Positions 46,901 to 54,128 of a stretch of DNA of 64,000 nt are shown one piece after another. Position numbers and translations under genes: made by a program. The notes under the pieces were generated by a model. It saw nothing but the letters and a program-made list of their open reading frames with translations, was not told where the DNA came from and did no database searches. Position 1 is the stretch's first letter, and each line of letters starts with the position of its first letter. Origin of the DNA: Saprospiraceae bacterium (GTDB lineage Bacteria > Bacteroidota > Bacteroidia > Chitinophagales > Saprospiraceae); assembly GCA_020628645.1 (NCBI GenBank), contig JAHDES010000002.1, positions 156,832-220,831 of the forward strand, read 5' to 3'.

Positions 46901-46945
46901 GAGAAAGAAAAGAAAATAGTGAAGAAATTTATCAAAATAGAATAA
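40943..46945 (+). CDS. 2000-residue di-haem, Cys-rich T9SS surface protein
   Basis: ATG 40943 gives a signal peptide (about 1-28, ending SIYSQ); a TTG seven codons upstream is less likely. Domains in order: TIGR03806-like di-haem region with CLSCH (197-201) and CSNCH (278-282), PKD (about 375-456), seven FG-GAP-type repeats with Ca-binding DxNxDGxxD (about 481-846), ASPIC/UnbV (about 844-926), eight Cys-rich 47-residue repeats (931-1314), three GEVED domains (from about 1317, 1562 and 1764) separated by three more Cys-rich repeats, and a type A sorting domain at the end. It should be exposed on the cell surface, perhaps binding calcium and haem. Role unknown. Confidence 0.88.
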   Translation: MNNLYIKLYQIGILLFCCFFFTTSIYSQGLNNAVAIGKFLNGNLPATTPSSTGGNPAAPLLLSQTGAFTNLNNLTVSPGVIPYDMIEPFWSDGAEKSRWMAIPNNGSHNTTAERISFSVDGNWDFPRGAVLIKHFELGGRRLETRFEVKGDDDVYYYLTYKWNAAQTDAQLLNGALDEVIQVNGINQVWHYPSRDECLSCHLTEVGSVLGPKTRHLNKSITYPSTGQTANQLVALSNVGIIGVNITNANVGNYMAIAAKDDLSASLEYRARSYIDVNCSNCHQPGTINGGQFDARITTPLDQQNIINGPLIYDEGLVNPRVVIPQDVGQSMMHYRMNSLQPGVAMPPLAKSVVDEEGVQLIEDWINSLSNSTSNAPEAVISASPVFGVAPLNTTFDATSSTDIDGDNLSYSWDFGDGTSASGALVTHIYTTPGTYLVNLIVSDGQLTDQATVSISVNTFSADAGIVNFTDQTSLLSGGNHYSGVAMAISDMNGDGKDDLIRYDDAKILNIHYQNNPNQSFSRYNYGSVSNVNQWSTCIGDYDQDGRNDILVGGAYDNIKLIRNNNGNNSYSSSQLPNSNIFIQGSNFADINNDGWADIFACHDDEESRAYRNNNGSFTYDANLISTETSPNSDNSGNYASMWTDFDNDGDLDLYISKCRIGVSSSSDPRRINMLWVNDGNNNFTEQAAQANLKIGAQSWLADFADIDNDGDLDCIVINHYDDCQLMRNNGNGTFTDITNQSGLLPTLSDGNVYGIQGLFRDFNNDGFVDLLVSGTRHYLFYNNGDNTFTQTFNPFTSSQIESFAVGDLNHDGFLDIYAGYANLFTTPSNRPDRLFMNDGNDNHFINIQLEGTVSNINAIGARVEIYGAWGKQIREVRSGEGYGIHNSFTQHFGLGQSTTIDKIVVRWPSGIVQEIQNPAIDQFITIIEDQCNLVGNTCNDNDPCTINDVYDSNCNCSGTFQDTDGDGICDANDNNSGNCTIGASCNDGDECTINDVYDSNCNCAGTFADSDNDGICNVNDPTNGNCQLGGACNDGDPCTINDAYNSSCDCVGVFQDSDGDGICDANDDTDGNCTSGVSCNDNDPCTINDAYNSSCDCVGVFQDSDGDGICDANDDTDGNCTSGVSCNDNDPCTINDVYDSNCNCTGTFQDSDGDGICDANDDTTGDCTSGASCNDNDPCTINDVYDSNCNCTGTFQDSDGDGICDANDSTDGNCTAGASCNDNDPCTINDVYDSNCNCSGTFQDSDGDGICDANDDTAGDCTSGASCNDNDPCTINDVYDSNCNCTGTFQDSDGDGICDANDPCPNDATDSCNGIQYCASAGINTNYEFIESVIIGSINNISGNDGGYGDYTNLSSTHVLGETVSIELTPGFSGSAYNEYFKVFIDFNQDGDFDDNGETVFEEATYTSISSLISIPTTATLGSTRMRVSMRWNTAPTSCGTHPYGEVEDYTIELIEGSGCSVGASCDDGDECTINDVYDSDCNCSGTFQDTDGDGICDANDDTAGDCSAGASCNDGDECTINDVYDSDCNCAGTFQDSDSDDICDAIDPCPNDPNNACITQDYCAASATNTNYEFIEKVVIGSISNTSGDDGGYGDYTNLSTTHDLGETVAIELVPGFSESAYNEYFTIWIDFNKDGDFNDNGEKVFEDNTYTSITSSFDLPNNAILGSTRMRVAMKWNSAASACGSYTYGEVEDYTIVLGEGNGGGNDCSIGSACDDGDDCTINDVLDNNCNCTGTFQDSDNDSNCDVEDPCPNDPNDACINVEYCSMFAYNSNFEFIQSVEFGSINNNSGDDGGYADYTNISTMITPGETYPITLTPGFSNATYNEVFRIWIDFNKDGDFDDANEEVLTEATNAAITSSISIPMNINNGSTRMRVAMRWNNAPTNPCAGFSYGEVEDYTLIIGGQNSFVTREIEALNYELFLYPNPVKNQLNIQLNQSMESGQLFIFDNLGRLIDQLDVEDRNTFYTLDVSQYAEGIYFTQLITEKEKKIVKKFIKIE
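43733..44873 (+). repeat. Tandem 141-bp repeat array in the cargo gene
   Basis: Eight units encode 47-residue Cys-rich repeats of the pattern CTSGASCNDNDPCTIND followed by CNCTGTF and SDGDGICDAND. Copies at 44048-44188 and 44189-44329 are identical base for base, so at least one duplication is recent. Three diverged units lie further on (near 45319, 45460 and 46069). The array is coding, not CRISPR. Confidence 0.9.
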
Positions 46946-46983
46946 CATTAGCTCAAACATATCTGTTTGAATAATCTAACCTT

Positions 46984-47021
46984 ATACAATAGCTTGGAAA
47001 GTACTTTCCAAGCTATTGTAT
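46984..47021 (+). terminator. Terminator of the large cargo gene
   Basis: Arms 46984-47002 and 47003-47021 are perfectly complementary for 19 bases around the centre AGT/ACT (core AATAGCTTGGAAAGT), followed by TTTATT. It is 38 bases after the stop. Confidence 0.8.
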
Positions 47022-47152
47022 TTTATTGCATGCCCTTTTTCACTCCACATTAATTTCTTATCATCAAAACCCTTTCATCTATTTATTCGTATCTAAATTG
47101 ATAGATTAAAAATACAAGGTGTAAAAAATACACTATGTCAAAAATATATTTG

Positions 47153-47160
47153 TATTTTTG
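47153..47160 (+). promoter_or_regulatory. -7 box upstream of the GH65 gene
   Basis: TATTTTTG matches the Bacteroidota -7 element exactly. It is 110 bases before the ATG, leaving a long 5' leader with no structure I can support. No good -33 TTG was found. Confidence 0.35.
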
Positions 47161-47270
47161 ACCATCTAAACATGAACAATTATTATAAGTATCCCTTAAA
47201 ACGTACTAGCTCAAGTTTTATTTTTAAATTGTGGTTCTCAAACCAAACCTAATCTAAATTCCATTTTTCG

Positions 47271-49547
47271 ATGAAAAACTATATCCAACACGATCCTTGG
47301 TGCATTATTGAAGAAGGCTTTCGACCAAAATATAATCGTATATCTGAAAGTTTATGCAGTATTGGTAATGGTCGATTTGGACAACGTGCTAATTTTGAAG
47401 AATTCTATTCAGGTGATACCCTTCAAGGAAGTTATGTAGCAGGCGTCTATTATCCTGATAAAACAAGAGTGGGCTGGTGGAAAAATGGCTATCCAGAATA
47501 TTTTGCGAAGGTTTTAAACTCAACGAATTGGATTGGAATAAATGTCGAATTAGATGGCGAAAAATTAGATTTAGCTAGATGTGAGATTGAGCAATTTCAA
47601 CGTGTTTTGAATATGAAAGAAGGCTTCCTTCAACGAACCTTAACAGCTAAAACAACAGGAGGAAAACGATTTCGCTTAGATAGTATTCGATTTTGTAGTA
47701 TCGTTGATGATAAAATTGGAGCAATTCGCTATGCTATAACACCCTTAAATTTTTCTGGTAAGATTCAATTCACCCCATATCTTGATGCGGATGTAGAAAA
47801 TGAAGATTCCAATTATGAAGAAAAATTTTGGATTCCAATCGAAGAAAAAGCCAACAATCAATCTGCTTTCGTCACCGTTGAAACTAAAAAAACAGCCTTC
47901 CAAGTTTGTACAGGAATGAGCTTTGACTTATTCAAAAATGGCGAAAAACAAGACTTAAATAGCAATACCCTACAACGTGATAAATATGCAGAATGTGTTG
48001 TAGAAGTGAATGCAAAAGATGAAGATGAAGTGGTATTGTATAAATATGCTGCCATTATTTCTTCTATGAATTGTGAGAAAGATGATCTTATGCAAACTTG
48101 TGCCTCTTCTTTAAAACAAGCACACGAAAAAGGCTTCGATCCACTAAAAGAAGAGCAAAAAAAGGCTTGGGCTGCAAAATGGGAAGAAAGTGATATTGTA
48201 ATTGAAGGAGACGTTGCAGCGCAACAAGGAATTCGTTTCAATATTTATCACATGAATCAAACCTATACAGGAGAAGATGAACGTTTAAATATTGGCCCCA
48301 AAGGTTTTACAGGCGAGAAATATGGAGGAAGTACCTATTGGGATACAGAAGCTTATTGTCTACCTTTTTATCTTTCAACAGCCGATCAAAAAGTAGCTCG
48401 AAATTTATTAGTTTATAGATATAAACACCTTCAAAAAGCAATTGAAAATGCCGAAAAATTAGGCTTTAAAGATGGCGCTGCTTTATATCCCATGGTTACT
48501 ATAAATGGAGAAGAATGCCACAATGAATGGGAAATTACGTTTGAAGAAATTCACCGAAATGGAGCAATTGCCTTTGCCATTTACAATTACATTCGATATA
48601 CAGGAGATAAAGCTTACATAGGGGAATACGGCTTAGAAGTACTCCTAGGAATTGCTCGTTTTTGGGCGCAACGTGTTCATTTTTCAGCACGAAAACAACA
48701 ATACGTTATGCATGGGGTAACAGGCCCTAATGAATACGAAAATAATGTAAACAATAACTGGTATACCAATTATATCGCTATTTGGTGTTTGAAATATGCT
48801 CTTGAAGCTATCCAACAAGTTCGTTCAGAAGATGAAAGTCGATTGAATGCTATTTTCGATAAGATCAAATTTTATGAACATACAGAAACCAATCGTTGGA
48901 AGGACATCATTGACAAGATGTTTTATCCAGTAGATGAAGAATTAGGTATTTTTCTTCAGCAAGACGGATTCATGGATAAAGAACAGATTTTAGTGAGTGA
49001 TTTACCAGAAGAAGATCGTCCCTTGAATCAAAAATGGTCTTGGGATCGCATTTTGCGTTCTTGCTTTATTAAGCAGGCAGATGTTTTACAAGGTTTTTAC
49101 TTTTTTGAAGATCATTTTGATGAAGCTAGTCATCGACGAAATTTTGAATTTTACGAACCGCGTACCGTACATGAATCTTCCCTTTCTCCTTGTGTTCATG
49201 CAATTCTGGCTGCTAAATTGGGAATGGAAGAAAAAGCGTATGAAATGTATTTGCGTACTTCTCGTTTAGATTTAGACGATTATAATAATGATACAGAAGA
49301 TGGTCTTCATATCACGAGTATGGCAGGTACTTGGATGGCAGTCGTACAAGGCTTTGGTGGAATGCGCGTAAAAGATGGGGCTTTATATTTCAATCCTATG
49401 TTACCAAAAGGATGGACAAGTTTCTCCTTTAGAATTCGATTTAGAGGAGCTATTTTAAGTGTTAAAGTTGATAAAAATGGTACAACTATAGACAACCATT
49501 CTGATATTCAAGTACCCGTTTATATCAATGAAGAGAGTATTTTATAA
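47271..49547 (+). CDS. GH65 glycoside phosphorylase, probably maltose phosphorylase
   Basis: The 758-residue protein has the three GH65 parts: N-terminal beta-sandwich (about 1-260), (alpha/alpha)6 barrel (about 310-670) and C-terminal sandwich. The general acid is Glu488 in GVTGPNEYENNVNNNWYTNY. FTGEKYGGSTYWDTEAYCLP near 346 and the strongly conserved WSWDRI near 585 fit maltose/kojibiose/trehalose phosphorylases. The enzyme splits an alpha-disaccharide with phosphate, giving beta-glucose 1-phosphate. No beta-phosphoglucomutase gene is near. A GH13 amylase lipoprotein downstream makes maltose the best guess. Confidence 0.88.
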   Translation: MKNYIQHDPWCIIEEGFRPKYNRISESLCSIGNGRFGQRANFEEFYSGDTLQGSYVAGVYYPDKTRVGWWKNGYPEYFAKVLNSTNWIGINVELDGEKLDLARCEIEQFQRVLNMKEGFLQRTLTAKTTGGKRFRLDSIRFCSIVDDKIGAIRYAITPLNFSGKIQFTPYLDADVENEDSNYEEKFWIPIEEKANNQSAFVTVETKKTAFQVCTGMSFDLFKNGEKQDLNSNTLQRDKYAECVVEVNAKDEDEVVLYKYAAIISSMNCEKDDLMQTCASSLKQAHEKGFDPLKEEQKKAWAAKWEESDIVIEGDVAAQQGIRFNIYHMNQTYTGEDERLNIGPKGFTGEKYGGSTYWDTEAYCLPFYLSTADQKVARNLLVYRYKHLQKAIENAEKLGFKDGAALYPMVTINGEECHNEWEITFEEIHRNGAIAFAIYNYIRYTGDKAYIGEYGLEVLLGIARFWAQRVHFSARKQQYVMHGVTGPNEYENNVNNNWYTNYIAIWCLKYALEAIQQVRSEDESRLNAIFDKIKFYEHTETNRWKDIIDKMFYPVDEELGIFLQQDGFMDKEQILVSDLPEEDRPLNQKWSWDRILRSCFIKQADVLQGFYFFEDHFDEASHRRNFEFYEPRTVHESSLSPCVHAILAAKLGMEEKAYEMYLRTSRLDLDDYNNDTEDGLHITSMAGTWMAVVQGFGGMRVKDGALYFNPMLPKGWTSFSFRIRFRGAILSVKVDKNGTTIDNHSDIQVPVYINEESIL

Positions 49548-49715
49548 GATTTTTAGGATAGAAACAAGTGAATCATTACCTTCGTTTAGTAACGACTAAA
49601 AAATAAGTCCGTCATTTTGAAATAGTAATTTTGTGCCAATATGAGGCAAAAAATATAGGCGATTATTTGGTCGTTTTTTAATACTTCTATTTTAAGAATC
49701 TTTAGCATAATACCG

Positions 49716-50246
49716 ATGAAAAAATTTCTTTTCTATTTCTCGTTTCTTTTTTTTGCAATTGCTTGTGAAAATCCATCAGCAACGCATGCTGCTAATGCAA
49801 CTACAGCTTCTACAACAGATAAAAAAGAATTAAACGTTAAACCAGATGCTAATCGGAAACCTGCTCCTAAATTGACTGAAAAACAAACAGCTTCTGCTTC
49901 CACTAAACAAAATTTATCGGCAGGATACTGGCATATTGGAGCAGTGGTTAATCCAGCCAAAGGAGAAAATCGTGCTTATGAAGGGGCTTGGTTCAAGTTT
50001 GATAAAGACCAGCGTTATATTTATGGTGAGGGGGAGAACGATTTACAAGAAGGGGTTTGGTTGTTTAATGAAGATAAAGAATACATCACTTTTCAAAGTG
50101 AAACCGATACTATGTATTATCTTCATGAATTTCAATGTCGTCAAATTGGAGATATCACCATTTTAATTGGAAATACGGATAATAATCCAGTTGGCACACA
50201 GATTAAATTAGTTCGTGAAGGTACAAAAATTGTTGAAACCAATTAA
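49716..50246 (+). CDS. Lipoprotein of unknown function between GH65 and GH13 genes
   Basis: The 176-residue protein starts with a lipoprotein signal (FAIAC, Cys17), then an Ala/Thr/Lys-rich linker (about 20-70). A small beta-rich domain follows (about 72-170: SAGYWHIGAVVNPAKGENR, AWFKFDKDQRYIYGEG, EYITFQSETDTMYYLHEFQC). The fold looks lipocalin- or META-like, but I do not recognise the family. It is on the same strand as its neighbours with 52 bases to the GH13 gene and may act with them at the envelope. Confidence 0.6.
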   Translation: MKKFLFYFSFLFFAIACENPSATHAANATTASTTDKKELNVKPDANRKPAPKLTEKQTASASTKQNLSAGYWHIGAVVNPAKGENRAYEGAWFKFDKDQRYIYGEGENDLQEGVWLFNEDKEYITFQSETDTMYYLHEFQCRQIGDITILIGNTDNNPVGTQIKLVREGTKIVETN

Positions 50247-50298
50247 TTGTGTATAAAGTTAAAAAACACTTACGAAAAACTGTATAATTCTCATCACC

Positions 50299-51768
50299 AT
50301 GCGCTACTTACTTCTTATCCTGTTGTCTACAAGTTTATTTTTTGCTTGTACCGATCAATCTACATCAGCTTCAGATGCTAATGCTGTTACAGATACAGCA
50401 AATAATTCCTCAGAAAGTAGTGATGATATTATGGCGGCTCCTGACTGGGCCAAATCAGCTAATATTTATGAAGTCAATGTTAGAAATTATACACCTGAAG
50501 GAACTTTCAAGGCTTTCCAACAGCATCTTTCTCGTTTAAAAGATATGGGCGTTGATATTCTATGGTTGATGCCAATTCATCCAATTAGTGAAGCCAAACG
50601 TAAAGCAGAAGATAAGTTGTTAACGAGCGAAATTGAAGATGAAGAAGAACGAAAAAAATATCTGGGTAGTCCTTATGCAGTAGCCGATTACAAAGCGACA
50701 AATCCAGATATGGGGACGATGGAAGACTTCAAAAATCTTTTACAAGCCGTACATGATAAAGGAATGTATCTTATTATAGATTGGGTGCCCAACCACACTG
50801 GCTGGGATCACCCTTGGATCACGGAACATCCAGAATATTATACTCAAATCAATGGAGAAATCACCGATCCTATCAATTATGAAACGGGTGAACCTTGGGG
50901 ATGGACCGATGTTGCCGACTTGAATTATGATAATAAAGATATGCAAGATGCCATGATAGATGCCATGCAATTTTGGATCAAAGATGTAGGCATTGATGGC
51001 TTTAGAGTAGATGTAGCACATGGAGTGCCGACTACATTTTGGGATAAAACATGTAAGGCTTTAATGGAAACAAAGCGTTGTTTTTTATTAGCAGAAGCTG
51101 CCGTTCCCTACTTACTCAATTCAGGAGATTTTCATATGGATTATGGCTGGCCCTTCCATCACTTAATGAATGAAATTGCAAAAGGAGAAAAAAATGCAAA
51201 TGCCATAGACGACTATTTAGCAGAAGACAAAAAAACGCATACTAAGGGCTATCATATGCATTTCACCTCCAATCACGATGAAAATGCTTGGGCAGCTACT
51301 GAATTAGAACGAATGGGTGATGGGCATCAAACTTTTGCTGTTTTAGCGGCTACTTTTGATGGTATGCCTTTAATTTATAGTGGACAAGAAGAACCTCTAA
51401 AACGAAAATTGCATTTCTTTAAACAAGATCCAATTGAATTTTCTGACTATAAATATGCTGATTTTTATAGAATCTTATTAAATCTTAAAAAGAAAAATAA
51501 AGCCCTTTGGAATGGCGATTTTGGAGGTAAACTAGAACGACTTGCTACTGGAAATGATGAAAATGTATACGCATTTACACGTGAAAAAGATGGAGATCGA
51601 GTAGTGGTATTACTAAATTTGACAGGTAAAGTACAGGATTTAACATTAGAAGGAACCAGTTTTTTAGGGACGTATAATAATGTCTTTGCAGATAGTACTT
51701 ATTCGCTAGAAGAGAATGCTTCTATTAAGTTAAATCCTTGGGGATATTTAGTATTATCGAATAAATAG
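50299..51768 (+). CDS. GH13 alpha-amylase-family lipoprotein
   Basis: The 489-residue protein is a lipoprotein (LFFAC, Cys17). Its catalytic barrel shows all GH13 motifs: DWVPNHT (161-167), GFRVDVA with nucleophile Asp238, LLAEA with acid/base Glu266 and FTSNHDENAW with Asp327. A C-terminal beta domain (about 400-489) follows. It should cut alpha-1,4-glucans in the periplasm or on the surface, giving maltodextrins that the GH65 enzyme could use. The lysine/glutamate-rich insertion near 100-122 is unusual and may shape the active-site rim. Confidence 0.92.
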   Translation: MRYLLLILLSTSLFFACTDQSTSASDANAVTDTANNSSESSDDIMAAPDWAKSANIYEVNVRNYTPEGTFKAFQQHLSRLKDMGVDILWLMPIHPISEAKRKAEDKLLTSEIEDEEERKKYLGSPYAVADYKATNPDMGTMEDFKNLLQAVHDKGMYLIIDWVPNHTGWDHPWITEHPEYYTQINGEITDPINYETGEPWGWTDVADLNYDNKDMQDAMIDAMQFWIKDVGIDGFRVDVAHGVPTTFWDKTCKALMETKRCFLLAEAAVPYLLNSGDFHMDYGWPFHHLMNEIAKGEKNANAIDDYLAEDKKTHTKGYHMHFTSNHDENAWAATELERMGDGHQTFAVLAATFDGMPLIYSGQEEPLKRKLHFFKQDPIEFSDYKYADFYRILLNLKKKNKALWNGDFGGKLERLATGNDENVYAFTREKDGDRVVVLLNLTGKVQDLTLEGTSFLGTYNNVFADSTYSLEENASIKLNPWGYLVLSNK

Positions 51769-51799
51769 GAATCCTCAAAACATAATTAATATTAAAACT

Positions 51800-52657
51800 T
51801 TGAAAACGAAAGAAGAATATTTATTAGTAAATGAAGCTCGCCTTATTGATCGACTTATAGAAGACTACAAGTCAATCAACAAAAACATCATATCTACAAT
51901 TATCATTTTATTTTTATACTTATTATTTGAAAATGAAATCATAAAAGAAGTCAGTATCATTGGAAATCAGCTTTATTTTGCCGAAAATATACATTTACTT
52001 TTATTTCCTTGGCTAATTATTATATTTTATTTAATGATCAATTTTCAAATAGCTTCAATTGAAGACAAGATTGTAGCTCTTGAAAATAATTCACAAAAAA
52101 TTCTAGAAGAAAATAAATTAGCAGTTCCTTTTGTGATGAGTGATATAAGTTATTATGCCGTAGGAATTATGGGACTTCAATTAAGATATACAAAAAGTAT
52201 TTTGGATGGAATAATTTATCAGGGTCAAACCAACTATCGTTTTAGTCAACTAAAGTTAATCCAGAATATAAAGTCAAAATTATTTTTGAAGTTTACTATT
52301 TACTACCCTTTAAGTATTTTATACAAAATCTTTTACTTTATAATTAGGATTATCAAAATTGTAGGAGGTATATTCAATATCATAATGGTTTATATTATTC
52401 CATTGGTTGTACCTTTGGTCATACTTTTGAAAAAATGCAAGACTGGATCCTTAGACTTTGATTTTATAAACATTTTTACAGTTGTAATGCTCGTGGGCTT
52501 AATTATTTATACCCTTATCAATAATATCCTATTCCATTCATTTCATTTTCTAAACATCTTTTTGCATAAAGATCGTATTGTAGAAGACCGGTTTGATCGT
52601 ATCGAATATTACTTTGAAACGCTAAAAGATGGAATAGGTCAAAGAGAAGAAGAATAG
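51800..52657 (+). CDS. Hypothetical membrane protein, 285 residues
   Basis: I recognise no family. There are about five hydrophobic segments (near 29-45, 64-80, 171-190, 195-215, 228-248) and charged ends. The start appears to be TTG 51800, since no ATG precedes the first helix. The lysine/isoleucine-rich composition is more AT-rich than the neighbours. It begins 31 bases after the amylase gene and may be cotranscribed; the gene after it is convergent. Confidence 0.5.
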   Translation: MKTKEEYLLVNEARLIDRLIEDYKSINKNIISTIIILFLYLLFENEIIKEVSIIGNQLYFAENIHLLLFPWLIIIFYLMINFQIASIEDKIVALENNSQKILEENKLAVPFVMSDISYYAVGIMGLQLRYTKSILDGIIYQGQTNYRFSQLKLIQNIKSKLFLKFTIYYPLSILYKIFYFIIRIIKIVGGIFNIIMVYIIPLVVPLVILLKKCKTGSLDFDFINIFTVVMLVGLIIYTLINNILFHSFHFLNIFLHKDRIVEDRFDRIEYYFETLKDGIGQREEE

Positions 52658-52661
52658 ATGT

Positions 52662-53198
52662 TTACCCTTTTTTGCATTCATACCAGCAACACTCTTCTAA
52701 ATGAGGTGAATTTTTTAGAAATGGATGTTTAAATTCACCTACTTTTTGCATCCCAATCTTTTGCATTACTCGTTCAGATTTAACATTAATCAAAGAGCAA
52801 ATAGATTTGATACTTTTCAAGCCCATTTCTCTAAAGCCTATTTCCAAACAAGCTTTTGCTCCCTCAGTAGCGTAGCCCTTCCCCCAATATTGCTGAGCCA
52901 ATCGCCATCCAATATCTACACAAGGTGTAAAAGGAGCTTCGTAATTTTGCTCACAAAGTCCAATAAATCCAATTAAATTTCCACTTGTTAATTCATCTAC
53001 TGGAAAATAACAAAAGCCTGATTTATCAAATTGAATTTTCATACGGCGAACAAAATCAGCCGTTTGTTCTAAATTATAAGTGGAAGGAAAGAATTCCATC
53101 ACAATGGGATCAGCATTTAATTTTGCTAGTGTGGGAATATCTTCATTTTTCCAAGGTCGAAAACCTAATCTGGGGGTCGAAAACAGGTAATTAGCCAT
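52662..53198 (-). CDS. GNAT acetyltransferase, RimJ/RimL-like
   Basis: The 178-residue protein starts ANYLFSTPRLGFRPWKNED, as in N-acetyltransferases acting on amino groups, and has the acetyl-CoA loop QQYWGKGYATEGAKACLE (about 108-125) and ERVMQKIGMQKVGEF near 153. Such enzymes acetylate protein N-termini, small metabolites or antibiotics. No substrate can be chosen. Unlike the acetyltransferase at the left of the window it is intact. Confidence 0.85.
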   Translation of the reverse strand: MANYLFSTPRLGFRPWKNEDIPTLAKLNADPIVMEFFPSTYNLEQTADFVRRMKIQFDKSGFCYFPVDELTSGNLIGFIGLCEQNYEAPFTPCVDIGWRLAQQYWGKGYATEGAKACLEIGFREMGLKSIKSICSLINVKSERVMQKIGMQKVGEFKHPFLKNSPHLEECCWYECKKG

Positions 53199-53373
53199 CC
53201 AATTAATCAGTTTAAACGTGCAATTTACATATTTCTAAAAAGAATAATTTATGGTTTTGTAGAAAAAAGCTAAAAAAATTGTATCATTACGGTGACAAAA
53301 ATCGAATATATTAGTCTTGAAAATATATCTTTTGTAAAAGATTGAAACCCATTTTTTTTGTTTAAATCTAAAT

Positions 53374-54093
53374 ATGGTAGCTGCTTTCACTTGGGGCGAT
53401 TTCTTATTTATTAGTTTGTGCTTGATAGCAAGCTATTTTCTATTACAATTTATCCAAAAATTATTAGAAAATTTCAAACTATTTGGACGATTCCAAAATC
53501 GAGTTCGAAGAACTCTTCATTCGATCAGTCTCATTTATGAACTTTTGGTTTTGCTTGTCTTAGGAGGTGTGTTTTTACTCATCAATCCACCTTTTCATGG
53601 AGGTATACTAGCTGTATTATTAATAGGAGGATTTACGCATTTGCGCAATTATATCAGTGGGCGAATTATCCAATTCGATACCAGTATGACACGGGGCGCG
53701 AGATTGCAAACGGCTGGTAAACAGGGGATTATTTCTAGTTTAGATCGTTTGGGCCTCAAACTTCGTATGAACAAAGGGCTGCATTTTATTAATTACAGTC
53801 AATTGATGGAAGAGGGCTACACCTTACAATCTGGAGAAGAAGTAGGTGGGTTTTATGAACTCAAAATTAATGCGCCTTTTGTAGAAGATCGAAAGGATTA
53901 TAGTTTAGCATTAATGGATTTACTACAAACAGCCCCGTATATTGATGGAACTTACAAACCTGAAATCATTGTTCAAAATGAACATCCAAACCAAATGACA
54001 GCTCGATTGCTTGTCAAAGAAGAAAATCACTTAAAAGATTTGTTGCAATTGATTGAAGAGTGGGGGTATAGTTGTAAAATTGCGAAGAAATAA
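53374..54093 (+). CDS. Membrane protein resembling small MscS-type channels
   Basis: The 239-residue protein has three hydrophobic segments (about 7-27, 48-68, 75-90), then a soluble part. GGFTHLRNYISGRIIQFDTS near 81 and HFINYSQLMEEGYTLQSGE near 137 resemble the pore-helix/beta-domain junction and the IPNS-type strand of MscS, but the identity is weak. The soluble part (about 95-239) could be the beta/alpha domain of such channels. It stands 35 bases before the antiporter gene, so both might serve ion or osmotic balance. Confidence 0.5.
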   Translation: MVAAFTWGDFLFISLCLIASYFLLQFIQKLLENFKLFGRFQNRVRRTLHSISLIYELLVLLVLGGVFLLINPPFHGGILAVLLIGGFTHLRNYISGRIIQFDTSMTRGARLQTAGKQGIISSLDRLGLKLRMNKGLHFINYSQLMEEGYTLQSGEEVGGFYELKINAPFVEDRKDYSLALMDLLQTAPYIDGTYKPEIIVQNEHPNQMTARLLVKEENHLKDLLQLIEEWGYSCKIAKK

Positions 54094-54128
54094 CTTCTAA
54101 ATTTGATTTAAAAATTAAGTAGAAATAA

